DNA from: Candidatus Berkiella aquae
Lineage (GTDB): Bacteria; Pseudomonadota; Gammaproteobacteria; Berkiellales; Berkiellaceae
Assembly (NCBI RefSeq): GCF_001431295.2
Contig: NZ_LKAJ02000001.1
Location: forward strand, 2,108,001 to 2,172,000
Direction: 5' to 3'
DNA: 64,000 bases
The position numbers and the translations under genes are program-made. The notes under the pieces were generated by a model. That model searched no databases. It was not told the origin of the DNA and was given only the letters and a program-made list of their open reading frames with translations. Each line of letters opens with the position of its first letter. Within the stretch, counting starts at the first letter, position 1. This document shows, piece by piece, positions 8,290 through 16,932 of this stretch.

Positions 8290-9924
8290 TCAAGTATTCT
8301 GTTGACTGCTTTTATTCTCATATTGCGGAATTATTCTTTTGGCGGTTTCTGGCTTAAAGCTTACTGTTTTTGCATTTCCCTTGTCTTCAAGTGTTATATA
8401 TACATTGCTTTGAGGATTAGCTAAATCTAAACCATAATCGATGATCTTTACATTTTCTTTTAGTCCAGCTTTTGATGCTGGGCTATTCTTCACAAGTGAG
8501 CGAATTCTTTTTTCTTTGACAAGGGATTTCAAATTAAAACCAACATCAGGAATTTCGATGGTTTGATTTTTTAACTTTACCTCATTTGAAAATAAAGTAG
8601 GAGAAAGTGAGATTATCTTACCCGACTGGATCATGGCAGCCGTTTCATCCCAAATATCCTTACCAACATGTTTTCTAAATATGGCATCTAAATTCACATC
8701 TGAAGCATTCTCAAGAATTTCCTGCAGTGCAGTATCTATTGGTTTTCTAAATTGACCTCGATGATCTAGCTTATTAAGCATTTCCATAAATAAAATATGC
8801 CCTCTAAACATAACCAATCTTCCTGCTGGATTTCTCAATTTAAATGCTGCAGCAATCTCTTGATTGTTAGATTCCCTGAAGGGAGATGTCATATATTCTT
8901 TTAACAATTTATTATAATATTCAAGATAATCCTGCTTTGAAATCATTCCGGTCTCAAGTGCAAGTTGCCATCCATAAAAATCATTCACACCTTCAAAGAA
9001 CCATTGTTTATCACCTTGAGGTCTGGAAATTCTAATTTTATTACCTAACCACGCATGGAATAACTCATGTGAAATTAACCCAAATAAAATAGGTTTATTC
9101 TTTGGTTTACCATCTGTGATAACCATGCTCAATACATTTTCATATAAAGAGCCTACAACACCAGATTCTCCCTCAGGTAATTTATTGTCATAGAAAATTA
9201 AAACAAAATGAGGGAAATGGTGATCTTCTAAAACATCTCTTTGAAGACTAATAATTTTATGCAAATAATCTATCAGTTCATTTACATCAAACATAGCCCA
9301 TTTTCCATTCATAAGAATATGGACAGGTTTTTCTTTTATGAATATGGTTCTAATATCTATATTTCCACCTGCTATAATCGATCGGCTTAGCTGTTCGACA
9401 GAGGTTTCTATTTCATATTCTCTTTTATTTATATTGTGATTGGTTGCGATTGAAAAATTCTTTGGAAAATTATTCAGCTGAATCTTAATTTTATAAACTG
9501 TTTCTAAATCAACATCAGGGACAGCTAATAATTTTTCTGCTGCAAAATGAAAAAATTCCTCTTCTATAATAGGACGTTCATTATCTCTGATGGGATTATC
9601 TACGCATATTTGATAATTTGCTTCCATGTCCACATTGGGTTTTAATGAGACTAAAATAGTTCTATTTTCAAGCAATGTATAAGAAATATTGCCTTCATTT
9701 GCTTTGAGTGAAAAATTATTTACATATTCGGGAAACTTAATTTTAATGGTTTCATTTTGATTGCCTCTTATACCAGCTGATATATCAAGACAATTTGATT
9801 GCGCCCCACCTAAATAGTTTATTTTATAAATAAGATCATGGATTTGGCTTGTTTTTGTATAGCCAATTGGAGAGTGGAGAATAATCCCTATGATTAAAGA
9901 TCTTAACATCCAGTTAATTTTCAA
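8290..9924 (-). CDS. Secreted M61-type zinc metallopeptidase with C-terminal PDZ domain
   Basis: The protein has a signal peptide (LRSLIIGIILHSPIGYT). The zinc site HELFHAW at about residue 285 and the downstream WFFEGVNDFYGW supply the HExxH...E ligands typical of peptidase family M61 (glycyl aminopeptidase-like). The C-terminal 90 residues resemble a PDZ domain (PASKAGL motif). At 544 residues it is slightly shorter than usual M61 enzymes. It probably acts in the periplasm or outside the cell. TTG 9924 has GGAG seven bases upstream and is the likely start; ATG 9909 is an alternative. Its position between the leader-peptide genes invites a role in peptide processing, but that is only inference. 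Confidence 0.85.
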   Translation of the reverse strand: MKINWMLRSLIIGIILHSPIGYTKTSQIHDLIYKINYLGGAQSNCLDISAGIRGNQNETIKIKFPEYVNNFSLKANEGNISYTLLENRTILVSLKPNVDMEANYQICVDNPIRDNERPIIEEEFFHFAAEKLLAVPDVDLETVYKIKIQLNNFPKNFSIATNHNINKREYEIETSVEQLSRSIIAGGNIDIRTIFIKEKPVHILMNGKWAMFDVNELIDYLHKIISLQRDVLEDHHFPHFVLIFYDNKLPEGESGVVGSLYENVLSMVITDGKPKNKPILFGLISHELFHAWLGNKIRISRPQGDKQWFFEGVNDFYGWQLALETGMISKQDYLEYYNKLLKEYMTSPFRESNNQEIAAAFKLRNPAGRLVMFRGHILFMEMLNKLDHRGQFRKPIDTALQEILENASDVNLDAIFRKHVGKDIWDETAAMIQSGKIISLSPTLFSNEVKLKNQTIEIPDVGFNLKSLVKEKRIRSLVKNSPASKAGLKENVKIIDYGLDLANPQSNVYITLEDKGNAKTVSFKPETAKRIIPQYENKSSQQNT

Positions 9925-9942
9925 GATTTTCTCCAGTCTAAA

Positions 9943-10209
9943 TTAAAACCGATGAGTAATCGAAGCTCCCATCCCAGTCACTCCATTGATCGTATCAGCA
10001 GTTACGTAAGTACCCGCTGTTGTATTGTTTGTGATAGGGAATGATCCAATAACTGCACCGCCAGCTACGTTTCCATTGCCGCTAATGATAACTGGCCCAG
10101 AAGGGGGTGTGAATTGTGGATCTTGTGTGGTTTCATTGTAGCCACCACAGATTAATGAAAGCAAATCTGTTGAAATGATAGAACACTCAGAAATCTTACT
10201 TTGCATCAT
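9943..10209 (-). CDS. Glycine-rich double-glycine leader peptide
   Basis: Starting at ATG 10209 (or the adjacent ATG 10206), the product of 88 residues begins MMQSKISECSIISTDLLSLICGG. The leader fits the double-glycine consensus (I-S-x-x-x-L-x-x-I-x-G-G). The mature part is rich in Gly, Thr and Pro (SGPVIISGNGNVAGGAVIG) with no Cys. GGAGAT lies about 5 bp upstream of the tandem ATGs. The frame is open to 10347, but the upstream extension has no matching features. The gene is 18 bp upstream of the M61 peptidase gene on the same strand, suggesting an operon. Confidence 0.65.
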   Translation of the reverse strand: MMQSKISECSIISTDLLSLICGGYNETTQDPQFTPPSGPVIISGNGNVAGGAVIGSFPITNNTTAGTYVTADTINGVTGMGASITHRF

Positions 10210-10406
10210 GATATCTCCATATAAACATATAGCGAAAATAGATTTACACCATTCATCATCAAAGCACAATGTTTTCTCAATAATAAACACCATTGACATA
10301 TATTCATTATTTTTACTTAATTTCACAGTTGCCATTAGAATCATCACTCAAAGATATGGCATAATTCTTAACTCTATTTATTAATCTGAAAAATCCTGAG
10401 GAAAAT

Positions 10407-10646
10407 ATGGACATTCTCGATCAAGATTTACTTTCTATGGTCTCAGCTGGCAATGCTATCTTTATAGCTATTGGTGCGGGTGTTTCAACTTATGTAGGTA
10501 CCGCTACAATAATTAATGCAACACAAACTTTAAATCAGTTTGGTCATGCCCTTGGTGAACAAATTTTTAATGCAACTCAGCCAGATCAACTTGGGCAGAT
10601 GGTTTATCCAGCAAACATTGTTATAGAAAATTCAGCGTCAAAATAA
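10407..10646 (+). CDS. Leader peptide of double-glycine type (AG variant)
   Basis: The 79-residue product starts MDILDQDLLSMVSAG followed by a hydrophobic Gly/Ala segment (NAIFIAIGAGVSTYVGTATI). The leader has the same spacing of hydrophobic residues as the two neighbouring leaders but ends in Ala-Gly. A strong ribosome binding site (GAGGAAAAT) precedes ATG 10407. It is divergent from the 9943-10209 gene, with about 200 bp between them, so the two may share a regulatory region. Confidence 0.6.
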   Translation: MDILDQDLLSMVSAGNAIFIAIGAGVSTYVGTATIINATQTLNQFGHALGEQIFNATQPDQLGQMVYPANIVIENSASK

Positions 10647-10732
10647 ATAATGTTGTTTTCTAATGATCATGTAGCAGCCTTCTTGCTACATGATCACCTA
10701 GCTTAAAAACATATCTTTTGAAACATTTACGA

Positions 10733-10936
10733 TTAAGTCAGTGCTTGCCAATAAAACTGGGTTGAATACCAAAGAGCAACAAGAGTATGAATGCTAAATA
10801 ATCCTATCAACGTCATACGCATTTTAGATGATTTAAGCTTTGGATTTTGATTAGTAAAACCATAAAACCACGGTTTTCGTTTTAGCCCTAATAATATAAA
10901 AACGAGGATGGGATATGTTGTGACAATCAAATTCAT
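10733..10936 (-). CDS. Small two-TM membrane protein, candidate immunity protein
   Basis: The 67-residue product has two hydrophobic segments (LIVTTYPILVFILLG and MTLIGLFSIHTLVALWY) separated by a basic loop (LKRKPWFYG...KLKSSKMR), a pattern of small inner-membrane proteins. AGGATGTAAAAAT precedes ATG 10936, supporting expression. It matches no family I recognise. Its size, topology and place next to the leader-peptide genes make it a candidate immunity protein, which is inference. It is convergent with the 10407-10646 gene. Confidence 0.5.
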   Translation of the reverse strand: MNLIVTTYPILVFILLGLKRKPWFYGFTNQNPKLKSSKMRMTLIGLFSIHTLVALWYSTQFYWQALT

Positions 10937-11314
10937 ATTTTTACATCCTGTATCAAAAGTCCAACGAGTTTATAAGCCTCTTAAATACAACAGAAGACTA
11001 TTTCCTGCAAACAATTTCTTGAGAATATTTTAGAATTTTTCCTGCGCCCCCTACGGGGCTTGGGTGGTGGGAATGCTCATTTCCCCACATTGCGACCCAT
11101 TCACTTCCGTCTTCGCTCTTCGAGCTACGCCGGAATGCGCCTTACGCAGGGAATTATTGCAATATGGGGAATTTATACATTTATTTATTTTGAATTTACG
11201 TGGCGTGCCAGAAGTCCGCCTACGCGAATACATTTAGGTAAATTTATACTTAAATAAATTGAGGTTGCTTTAGGTACAGAGTTCTTTATGGAATGGTTAG
11301 CTTCGGCGGACATA
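10937..11314. other. Intergenic region without a supported gene
   Basis: About 380 bp lie between the small membrane protein and the tRNA cluster. The stretch 11040-11160 is noticeably richer in GC than its surroundings and the region has short open frames on both strands, but none has a ribosome binding site or a recognisable protein. It may be a relic of a larger sequence. Confidence 0.4.
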
Positions 11315-11354
11315 AGTTATTGTAACAATCGCCGAAGGCGATTTAACAATAACT
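11315..11354 (-). terminator. Large hairpin downstream of the tRNA cluster
   Basis: AGTTATTGT...AATCGCC-GAA-GGCGATT...ACAATAACT forms a hairpin with two uninterrupted stem blocks of 9 and 7 bp, ending 2 bp past the CCA of tRNA-Leu. It is well placed to terminate or process the tRNA transcript, although no T-run follows on the minus strand. Confidence 0.5.
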
Positions 11355-11356
11355 AA

Positions 11357-11445
11357 TGGTGCCCGGGGCCGGAATCGAACCGGCACGGAGTTTAACCTCC
11401 GAGGGATTTTAAGTCCCTTGCGTCTACCTATTTCGCCACCCGGGC
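11357..11445 (-). tRNA. tRNA-Leu (UAA)
   Basis: The minus strand reads from GCCCGGGTGGCG to CCCGGGCACCA, with matching 7-bp acceptor arms. The anticodon stem AGGGA/TCCCT encloses CTTAAAA, giving anticodon UAA. A long variable arm (TCGGAGG...CTCCG) and an encoded CCA are present. It is the last tRNA of the pgsA-Gly-Cys-Leu array, the same order as glyW-cysT-leuZ in E. coli. Confidence 0.95.
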
Positions 11446-11499
11446 ATTCAAGAACTCGGCGTTTATCTAACGCGAGTATCAGAAAGAGAATTGATTCTT

Positions 11500-11573
11500 T
11501 GGAGGCTGAGGCCGGAATCGAACCGGCGTACACGGCTTTGCAGGCCGCTGCATAGCCACTCTGCCACCCAGCC
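11500..11573 (-). tRNA. tRNA-Cys (GCA)
   Basis: The minus strand begins GGCTGGGTGGCAGAG. The anticodon loop CTGCAAA within GCGGC/GCCGT gives anticodon GCA. The T arm is GCCGGTTCGATTCCGGC and CCA is encoded. Confidence 0.95.
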
Positions 11574-11669
11574 GGTGCCCCAAACACTTTTCTTAAGATT
11601 CTAGAATAGTACTAGAACCGCTTAAAAGAAAATTAAATCAATTTTAAAAATAAGAGCAATTAAAAATTC

Positions 11670-11745
<76 letters not shown>

Positions 11746-11816
11746 ATCAAACGCGCTGTGCATTGTTAAAGATTTCACCCTCTGTGTCAAGCCTAAAGCT
11801 CAACAAAAACAGCAAG

Positions 11817-12380
11817 TTACTTTTCCGTTAACGCAGCCCATGCCGCTTTCAAATAAGCAATCATCGACCAAAGTGTTAAAATTGCTGCCAAATACATGAA
11901 AATTGTGCCAACTATAACAGATTTCAGATTCCAGTCTGCTGGCTGAGATAATAAAATAATGATCGCAATAATTTGAATAAATGTTTTCAACTTTCCAACA
12001 TAACTAACTGACACAGTGGTACGTTGACCAATTTCTGCCATCCACTCACGTAATGCTGAAATAGTAATTTCACGACTGACGATCACCACCGCAGGAATGG
12101 TCATCCAAACTGAACCATATTCCCCTACCAGCAACACTAAGGCTACCGCCACAATTAACTTATCAGCAACAGGATCTAAAAAAGCACCAAATCGAGAAGT
12201 TTGATTTAACTTTCGGGCAAGATAACCATCTAGCCAATCGGTAGCCCCTGCTAAGCAGAAGATAGCTGCGGTGATCATGCCAGCATGTTTTGTTGGCAAA
12301 TAAAAGGCGACCACAAAACAAGGAATTAACGCAATCCTTGCTGCTGTGAGTAAATTTGGAATACTCATAATGCCTTGCAT
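11817..12380 (-). CDS. pgsA: CDP-diacylglycerol-glycerol-3-phosphate 3-phosphatidyltransferase
   Basis: This inner-membrane enzyme makes phosphatidylglycerol phosphate from CDP-diacylglycerol and glycerol 3-phosphate, the committed step to PG and cardiolipin. The 187-residue length fits the family. The CDP-alcohol phosphotransferase signature DG-x2-AR-x8-G-x3-D-x3-D is intact (DGYLARKLNQ...FGAFLDPVADK), and several hydrophobic segments follow. ATG 12380 (MQGIMSIPNLL) has TAGGT upstream; the internal ATG at 12368 is also possible. It is downstream of uvrC with 22 bp between, and upstream of tRNA-Gly, as in E. coli. Confidence 0.95.
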   Translation of the reverse strand: MQGIMSIPNLLTAARIALIPCFVVAFYLPTKHAGMITAAIFCLAGATDWLDGYLARKLNQTSRFGAFLDPVADKLIVAVALVLLVGEYGSVWMTIPAVVIVSREITISALREWMAEIGQRTTVSVSYVGKLKTFIQIIAIIILLSQPADWNLKSVIVGTIFMYLAAILTLWSMIAYLKAAWAALTEK

Positions 12381-12402
12381 AATTTACCTAGCTAGCATGT
12401 TC

Positions 12403-14223
12403 TCAGGGGTGTAAAGCTATGTAAATCTTAGCAGCTAATTGCGCACTAATACCAGGCACTTTCGCAATTGCTTCCTGACTTGCACCAACTAATGCCTGGT
12501 AGCCACCAAAATAATTGATTAAAGCTTGACGACGCTTTAAGCCAATCCCTGGAATTTCCTCTAATGGAGAATGTTTACGCGCTTTGGCTCGCTTCTGTCG
12601 ATGCCCTGTGATGGCAAAGCGATGGGCTTCATCGCGGATCTGTTGCAAAAGATGCAACGCACTGGATGTCGGTGGTAAGTTGATAATAAATTCTTCATCA
12701 CTTTGACTGCGTGTGAGATAAAGCGTTTCAAGGCCAGGCTTTCGCCCCTCTCCTTTGGCTATCCCTATCATGAGGACATCCAAAATCTGGCACTCTAATA
12801 ACGCCTTCTTCGCCCGATGCAGCTGCCCCTTCCCACCATCAATTAAAATTAAATCAGGCAAGGGAAGCTCTTCTGCTTTACGTTTTAAGTATCGTTTGGT
12901 TAAAGCTTGTTCCATCGCCGCATAGTCATCATTCGCTGGGACATCCATGTTATAGCGACGATATTCCGCTTTGGTGGGACCATTCACATCAAAAACCACA
13001 CAAGAAGCAATCGTCGCTTCTCCTTGGGTATGACTAATATCAAAGCATTCAATACGCGTGAGATTTTGATTCAGCCCTAGTACTTTCTTTAATTCAAACC
13101 AACGCTGCGTCATGACAGTTGATTGGCTAATTTTTCGATTCAGTGCTTGGGCTGCATTTTCAGATGCCAAGGTTAACCACTTAACCTTCTCACCTTTTTG
13201 CGGGACATAAATCTTAATGCGATGTTTAGCCACTGAAGACATGGCTTCAGCAATGACAGATTCATCTTCAATATTTTCATTTAATAAAATCTCATGGGGA
13301 TAATCTAGCTTATCCTCTTGGTTTAAATAGAGTTGTGTCAAAAAGCCACGTAAAACGCCTACACGCGTTCCTTCACCGACTTGTTTAGGAAAATACGTTT
13401 GGGTGTCTAAAATGCGACCTTGGCGAATATAGAGGAGCTGAATGCAAAAATGCCCCTTATGTTCTCCAACGGCAATGACATCGGCATTACCTTGCTGACG
13501 GTAAATCACCTGTTGCTCATGAATGACACGTAATCGCATGATCTGATCGCGTAAAGCAGCCGCTTCTTCAAATTCCTGTGTCTGCGAAGCTAATTCCATC
13601 TTTTTGACAAGATCGTTAATAATCGATGTTTCTTTACCTTTTAGAAAGAGCTCAACATTATTCACCTGAAGGTGATAATCCTCTTGAGTAACATACTTGA
13701 CGCAGGGCGCGCTACAACGACCAATCTGATACTGCAAACACGGCCTTGAGCGATTGCTAAAAAAGAGATCATCACATTGACGGATCTTGAAAAGCTTCTG
13801 CAATACCGTCAGCGTTTCTTTAACCGCAATACTGCTTGGGTAGGGCCCATAATACTGCCCTGCTAATTTTTGCTTTCCCCGAAAATAAACAAGCCGTGGG
13901 AAAGGATGCTCAGAAAGAAATAGATAGGGATAAGATTTATCATCGCGGAAAATAACGTTATAACGCGGTTTAAGTGCTTTAATCAGAGAGTTTTCAAGAA
14001 GAAGTGCTTCTTTTTCACTCGAGGTAATGGTTATATCAATATTGGCAATTTGACTAACGAGCTGATTAATTCGAGGATCGTCGTGCTCTTTGAAGTAACT
14101 ACCGACACGATTTTTAAGATTTTTTGCTTTGCCAACATAGAGCGGTTTATTGGCGCGATCGCGCATACAATAAACGCCAGGATGCGAACTTAACGCATTT
14201 ACAAAATCCTGCGGATTGAACAT
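12403..14223 (-). CDS. uvrC: Excinuclease ABC subunit C
   Basis: UvrC makes the dual incisions in nucleotide excision repair after UvrA/UvrB damage recognition. The 606-residue protein (E. coli 610) has the N-terminal GIY-YIG nuclease domain (GVYCMRDRANKPLYVGKAKN), a UVR motif near residues 200-240 (ELASQTQEFEEAAALRDQI), the RNase H-like C-terminal nuclease (ECFDISHTQGE, LILIDGGKGQL) and a terminal helix-hairpin-helix pair (EEIPGIGLKRRQALINYFGG). It starts 6 bp after the response-regulator gene, so the two are co-transcribed. Confidence 0.97.
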   Translation of the reverse strand: MFNPQDFVNALSSHPGVYCMRDRANKPLYVGKAKNLKNRVGSYFKEHDDPRINQLVSQIANIDITITSSEKEALLLENSLIKALKPRYNVIFRDDKSYPYLFLSEHPFPRLVYFRGKQKLAGQYYGPYPSSIAVKETLTVLQKLFKIRQCDDLFFSNRSRPCLQYQIGRCSAPCVKYVTQEDYHLQVNNVELFLKGKETSIINDLVKKMELASQTQEFEEAAALRDQIMRLRVIHEQQVIYRQQGNADVIAVGEHKGHFCIQLLYIRQGRILDTQTYFPKQVGEGTRVGVLRGFLTQLYLNQEDKLDYPHEILLNENIEDESVIAEAMSSVAKHRIKIYVPQKGEKVKWLTLASENAAQALNRKISQSTVMTQRWFELKKVLGLNQNLTRIECFDISHTQGEATIASCVVFDVNGPTKAEYRRYNMDVPANDDYAAMEQALTKRYLKRKAEELPLPDLILIDGGKGQLHRAKKALLECQILDVLMIGIAKGEGRKPGLETLYLTRSQSDEEFIINLPPTSSALHLLQQIRDEAHRFAITGHRQKRAKARKHSPLEEIPGIGLKRRQALINYFGGYQALVGASQEAIAKVPGISAQLAAKIYIALHP

Positions 14224-14229
14224 AAAAAG

Positions 14230-14880
14230 TTAAGCAGTTGAGGTTTCAGTATCTAAAATACCATGACGAATCGCTAAATGGGTTAGCTCAACATCACTAT
14301 TCACACCCAGTTTCTCAAAGAGACGATAACGATAACTGTTGACTGTCTTTGGGCTTAAACAAAGTTTATCGGAAATTTCCTGAACTTTCTGACCGCTAGT
14401 TATCATTAACATAACTTGTAATTCACGTTCAGACAGTGTTTCAAAAGGAGACGCTTTTTCATCTGATAAATGTTTTAACGCCAATTGCTGAGCCACTTCT
14501 GGGCTAATATAACGCTTGCCATGGTGCACAGAATGAATGGCTTGTACCATTTCATCTAGACCAGAGCCTTTAGTTAAATAACCTGCAGCGCCCGCTTGTA
14601 ATAATTTAGATGGGAAAGGTTCTTCACCACAGACCGTCAACGCAATGACTTTTAAATCCGGATCGGTTCTGAGTAATTTACGCGTTGCTTCCAACCCACC
14701 AATACCCGGCATTCTGACGTCCATCAGAACGACATTGGGATGTTTCTCACGGGCTAGCTTGATGGCCTCTTCACCGGTTGAGGCTTCACCAATCACTTTA
14801 AGCCCAGAAACGCTAGACAACAGGCTACGAATCCCTGCTCGGACTAATTCATGGTCATCAACGATAAGTACAGTGATCAA
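14230..14880 (-). CDS. letA: Response regulator of the UvrY/GacA/LetA family
   Basis: The protein has an N-terminal receiver domain with the phospho-acceptor Asp54 (VVLMDVRMPG), acidic pocket Asp8/Asp9 and the Thr/Lys switch residues (ALTVCGEE, LTKGS), plus a C-terminal LuxR-type helix-turn-helix (LSERELQVMLMITSG...LSPKTVNSYRYRLFEKLGV). Length 216 and location directly upstream of uvrC identify it as the GacA/UvrY orthologue, called LetA in Legionella. There it activates the small RNAs RsmY/RsmZ and the transmissive phase with virulence genes. No rsmY/Z-like RNA was recognised in the window. The cognate sensor kinase is not present here. Confidence 0.93.
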   Translation of the reverse strand: MITVLIVDDHELVRAGIRSLLSSVSGLKVIGEASTGEEAIKLAREKHPNVVLMDVRMPGIGGLEATRKLLRTDPDLKVIALTVCGEEPFPSKLLQAGAAGYLTKGSGLDEMVQAIHSVHHGKRYISPEVAQQLALKHLSDEKASPFETLSERELQVMLMITSGQKVQEISDKLCLSPKTVNSYRYRLFEKLGVNSDVELTHLAIRHGILDTETSTA

Positions 14881-15012
14881 TGTTTGCTATCCCCAAGGGC
14901 TAGTGTCAGCTTTTAACGCAGAATAACCTAGGCACATGGACTTTACCAGCACCCGCTTTGGCTTACATTGCATCTATTTGACGAAAAAGTACGTATACTA
15001 AATCAAACTCAA

Positions 15013-15333
15013 TCAATGGGTGCTAGAAATTTTCATTAGGATGAGTCCGGACACAATAAGCACGGCAGCTAAAATGCGAACGGCGCTAAGCTGTTCGCCT
15101 AAAAAAGCAATCCCAACAATAAAGGCGCCCACGGCCCCAATCCCTGTCCAAACGGTATAAGCTGTTCCAAGCGGTAGGGTTCGCATTGAGATAGAAAGAA
15201 GGGCAAAACTACCAATCATTGTCACTAACGTAATAATGCTAGGCACTATTTGTGTGAAGCCCTCTGACTGCTTCATGGTGAAAGCCCAAACGATTTCAAG
15301 CAGACCAGCAAAGAGTAATAAGATCCAAGCCAT
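15013..15333 (-). CDS. sugE: SMR-family guanidinium exporter (Gdx/SugE type)
   Basis: This 106-residue four-TM small multidrug resistance protein is close to E. coli SugE/Gdx over its whole length: the first helix [15 protein letters not shown] with the essential Glu13, [18 protein letters not shown], and [13 protein letters not shown]. Gdx proteins are dual-topology dimers exchanging guanidinium for protons. I looked for a guanidine riboswitch (paired ACGR loops) in the leader and saw none. It is monocistronic, with intergenic DNA on both sides. Confidence 0.92.
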   Translation of the reverse strand: MAWILLLFAGLLEIVWAFTMKQSEGFTQIVPSIITLVTMIGSFALLSISMRTLPLGTAYTVWTGIGAVGAFIVGIAFLGEQLSAVRILAAVLIVSGLILMKISSTH

Positions 15334-15416
15334 AGCCCTGTTCCTTGTGAGTTAATGAGCATAATAAGGCTTTAATAAGAAGATTAAAGGAACGAAGAAC
15401 CTAAGTTCTTGTTTAT

Positions 15417-15504
15417 TGGCGGAAGCTCAGGGATTCGAACCCTGGAAACCTTTCGGTTTGCTGGTTTTCAAGACCAGTGCAATCGACCACTCTGCCAAGC
15501 TTCC
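15417..15504 (-). tRNA. tRNA-Ser (UGA)
   Basis: The minus strand begins GGAAGCTTGGCAGAGTGG and ends AGCTTCCGCCA. The anticodon loop CTTGAAA in CTGGT/ACCAG gives UGA. The long variable arm (AAACCGAAAGGTTT) is typical of serine tRNAs. Confidence 0.95.
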
Positions 15505-15590
15505 GTGCGCCAGTCTACCCAGGTAGGTACAGCAAATCAACCTTGAATTTTTAACATACTGCCCAAACATAAGGTGTAAGAGCATACTCT

Positions 15591-15651
15591 TTACTACCAT
15601 CACCTATACTATGGTATAATCTACAATAGCTATATAACCTGCTGAAAGGAG
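15591..15651 (+). promoter_or_regulatory. Likely sigma-70 promoter and ribosome binding site of the yccA-like gene
   Basis: A perfect -10 box TATAAT lies at 15615-15620, preceded after 18 bp by TTACTA, a weak -35 box. A strong ribosome binding site AAGGAG (15646-15651) precedes ATG 15660. Confidence 0.5.
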
Positions 15652-15659
15652 TTGTTTTA

Positions 15660-16334
15660 ATGGCTACTCAAATCCCTGCAGTTACACGAACGAGCAGCGC
15701 ATCGATCTTACAAACGAACTCAGTGATAAGAAACACTTATATCTTATTGGGTTCATCATTGTTGTTCAGTGCAGCAATGGCAGGTGTAGCAATGGCGACA
15801 AATGCACCGTCATTAGGCTTATTCTCCTTGCTACTATACTTTGGGCTGCTTTTTTTCATTAATGCAACAAAAAATAGCGTATTAGGCATCGTTGGCGTCT
15901 TTGCGTTAACTGGTTTACTTGGTTATACACTAGGACCCATGCTGAACTATTACGTGCATAATTTTGTGAACGGTCACCAACTAATTTTTACCGCATTAGG
16001 TGGTACAGGAGTGATCTTCTTTGGACTCTCAGGCTACGCATTAACAACCCGTAAAGATTTCAGCTATATGTCTGGATTTTTAATGTCGGGTGCTATTGTG
16101 CTTTTGCTTGGCGTTCTTGTGCAGATCTTTTTCCCAATGCCAGTTTTACAATTAGCACTGTCTGCTGGCTTTATGTTATTCAGCTCTGCAATTATTTTAT
16201 TTGAAACTAGCTCCATCATCCATGGTGGTGAAACAAACTACATTATGGCAACCGTCTCTATCTTCGTTGCCTTATATAATTTGTTTATCTCATTACTGAA
16301 TATTCTCTCCGCTTTCAGCGGCAATCGAGAATAA
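15660..16334 (+). CDS. yccA: Bax inhibitor-1/YccA-family membrane protein
   Basis: The 224-residue protein has seven hydrophobic segments and the BI-1/YccA pattern, including RNTYILLGSSLLFSAAMAG in TM1 and the conserved terminal block IFVALYNLFISLLNILSAF. YccA in E. coli binds and modulates FtsH; other BI-1 proteins are pH-sensitive calcium leak channels. It is a single gene with its own promoter and a strong terminator. Confidence 0.9.
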   Translation: MATQIPAVTRTSSASILQTNSVIRNTYILLGSSLLFSAAMAGVAMATNAPSLGLFSLLLYFGLLFFINATKNSVLGIVGVFALTGLLGYTLGPMLNYYVHNFVNGHQLIFTALGGTGVIFFGLSGYALTTRKDFSYMSGFLMSGAIVLLLGVLVQIFFPMPVLQLALSAGFMLFSSAIILFETSSIIHGGETNYIMATVSIFVALYNLFISLLNILSAFSGNRE

Positions 16335-16350
16335 TCAAGCTTCTCAAAAA

Positions 16351-16375
16351 AGCCTCCTTCCGGAGGCTTTTTTTT
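16351..16375 (+). terminator. Rho-independent terminator of the yccA-like gene
   Basis: AGCCTCC (16351-16357) pairs with GGAGGCT (16362-16368) over a 4-nt loop, followed by a run of eight T. It lies 16 bp after the stop codon. Confidence 0.93.
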
Positions 16376-16385
16376 GCCCCCATCA

Positions 16386-16437
16386 TTTTAGGACAGCCAT
16401 TTCTCAAAGAGCCATAAGCCAAAGGACAGTCAAATAG
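16386..16437. repeat. Two GGACAG repeats of the RAYT-associated type
   Basis: TTTTAGGACAGCCATTT (16386-16402) and AAAGGACAGTCAAATA (16421-16436) share the core GGACAGnCA with the repeats around the transposase gene at 46.9 kb. They sit between convergent genes. A 14-bp palindrome ATTGCCGCGGCAAT occurs just beyond, near 16466-16479. Confidence 0.5.
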
Positions 16438-16501
16438 AAGAATCAAGGAGTATGACACCGCGGACAATTGCCGCGGCAATCTCAGAAGAAGAAAAAAAGC
16501 A

Positions 16502-16930
16502 CTACTGGCTATAAACGATTTTCACTGAATCATCTACAGCTGATCTATCGATGTAACCCAAAGCATTGGGATTCTTAGCTACATATTCTTTAACAGCTTG
16601 ATCATCCGATTCCTGGACAGGAGGCTGGCCCTGCCCTGTAAAGATGACGCGTGACCAATAGGATTTCATTTCCGTTTCACTTTTACGGATCACATTCGCA
16701 TAAAATTGGGCTCTAGCTGAAGCACCCGGTCTTTGGTCGACTGGCGTTATTTTTACGCCACTGGGTAAAAATTTGGTTTTACCTAAATAAATTCGATAAA
16801 TTTCTTCACGAGACATTGAAGTCACAGGTAATTGTGGATTCGTAATGACTGCAATTTCTGCTGCTGAAACAAGCGGAGCAAGCGCTAAGCACAATAACGT
16901 CAGTAAGTTTGTTGTTGTTTTTCTTACCAT
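16502..16930 (-). CDS. Small secreted PstS-like phosphate-binding-family protein (second copy)
   Basis: The 142-residue protein has a signal peptide ending LVSA-A and a short PBP-like domain (AEIAVITNPQLPVTSMSREEIYRIYLG). The motif SYWSRVIFTGQGQPP is shared almost exactly with the gene immediately upstream. This family of small PstS-like proteins lacks the second lobe of true PstS; the ligand is unknown. GGGAT precedes ATG 16930. The gene begins 3 bp after the stop of its paralogue, so both are translated from one mRNA with the porin gene. It arose by tandem duplication. Confidence 0.82.
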   Translation of the reverse strand: MVRKTTTNLLTLLCLALAPLVSAAEIAVITNPQLPVTSMSREEIYRIYLGKTKFLPSGVKITPVDQRPGASARAQFYANVIRKSETEMKSYWSRVIFTGQGQPPVQESDDQAVKEYVAKNPNALGYIDRSAVDDSVKIVYSQ

Positions 16931-16932
16931 GA

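Noticed and set aside
11060..11257. 65-residue ORF in the GC-richer intergenic stretch
   Set aside because: No ribosome binding site, no recognisable protein features, and it overlaps another equally weak ORF on the opposite strand.
11297..11587. 96-residue minus-strand ORF
   Set aside because: It runs through tRNA-Leu and tRNA-Cys, so it is not a gene.
15334..15416. Guanidine riboswitch upstream of the sugE-like gene
   Set aside because: The leader between the gene and tRNA-Ser lacks the paired ACGR-loop hairpins or the extended ykkC-type fold.
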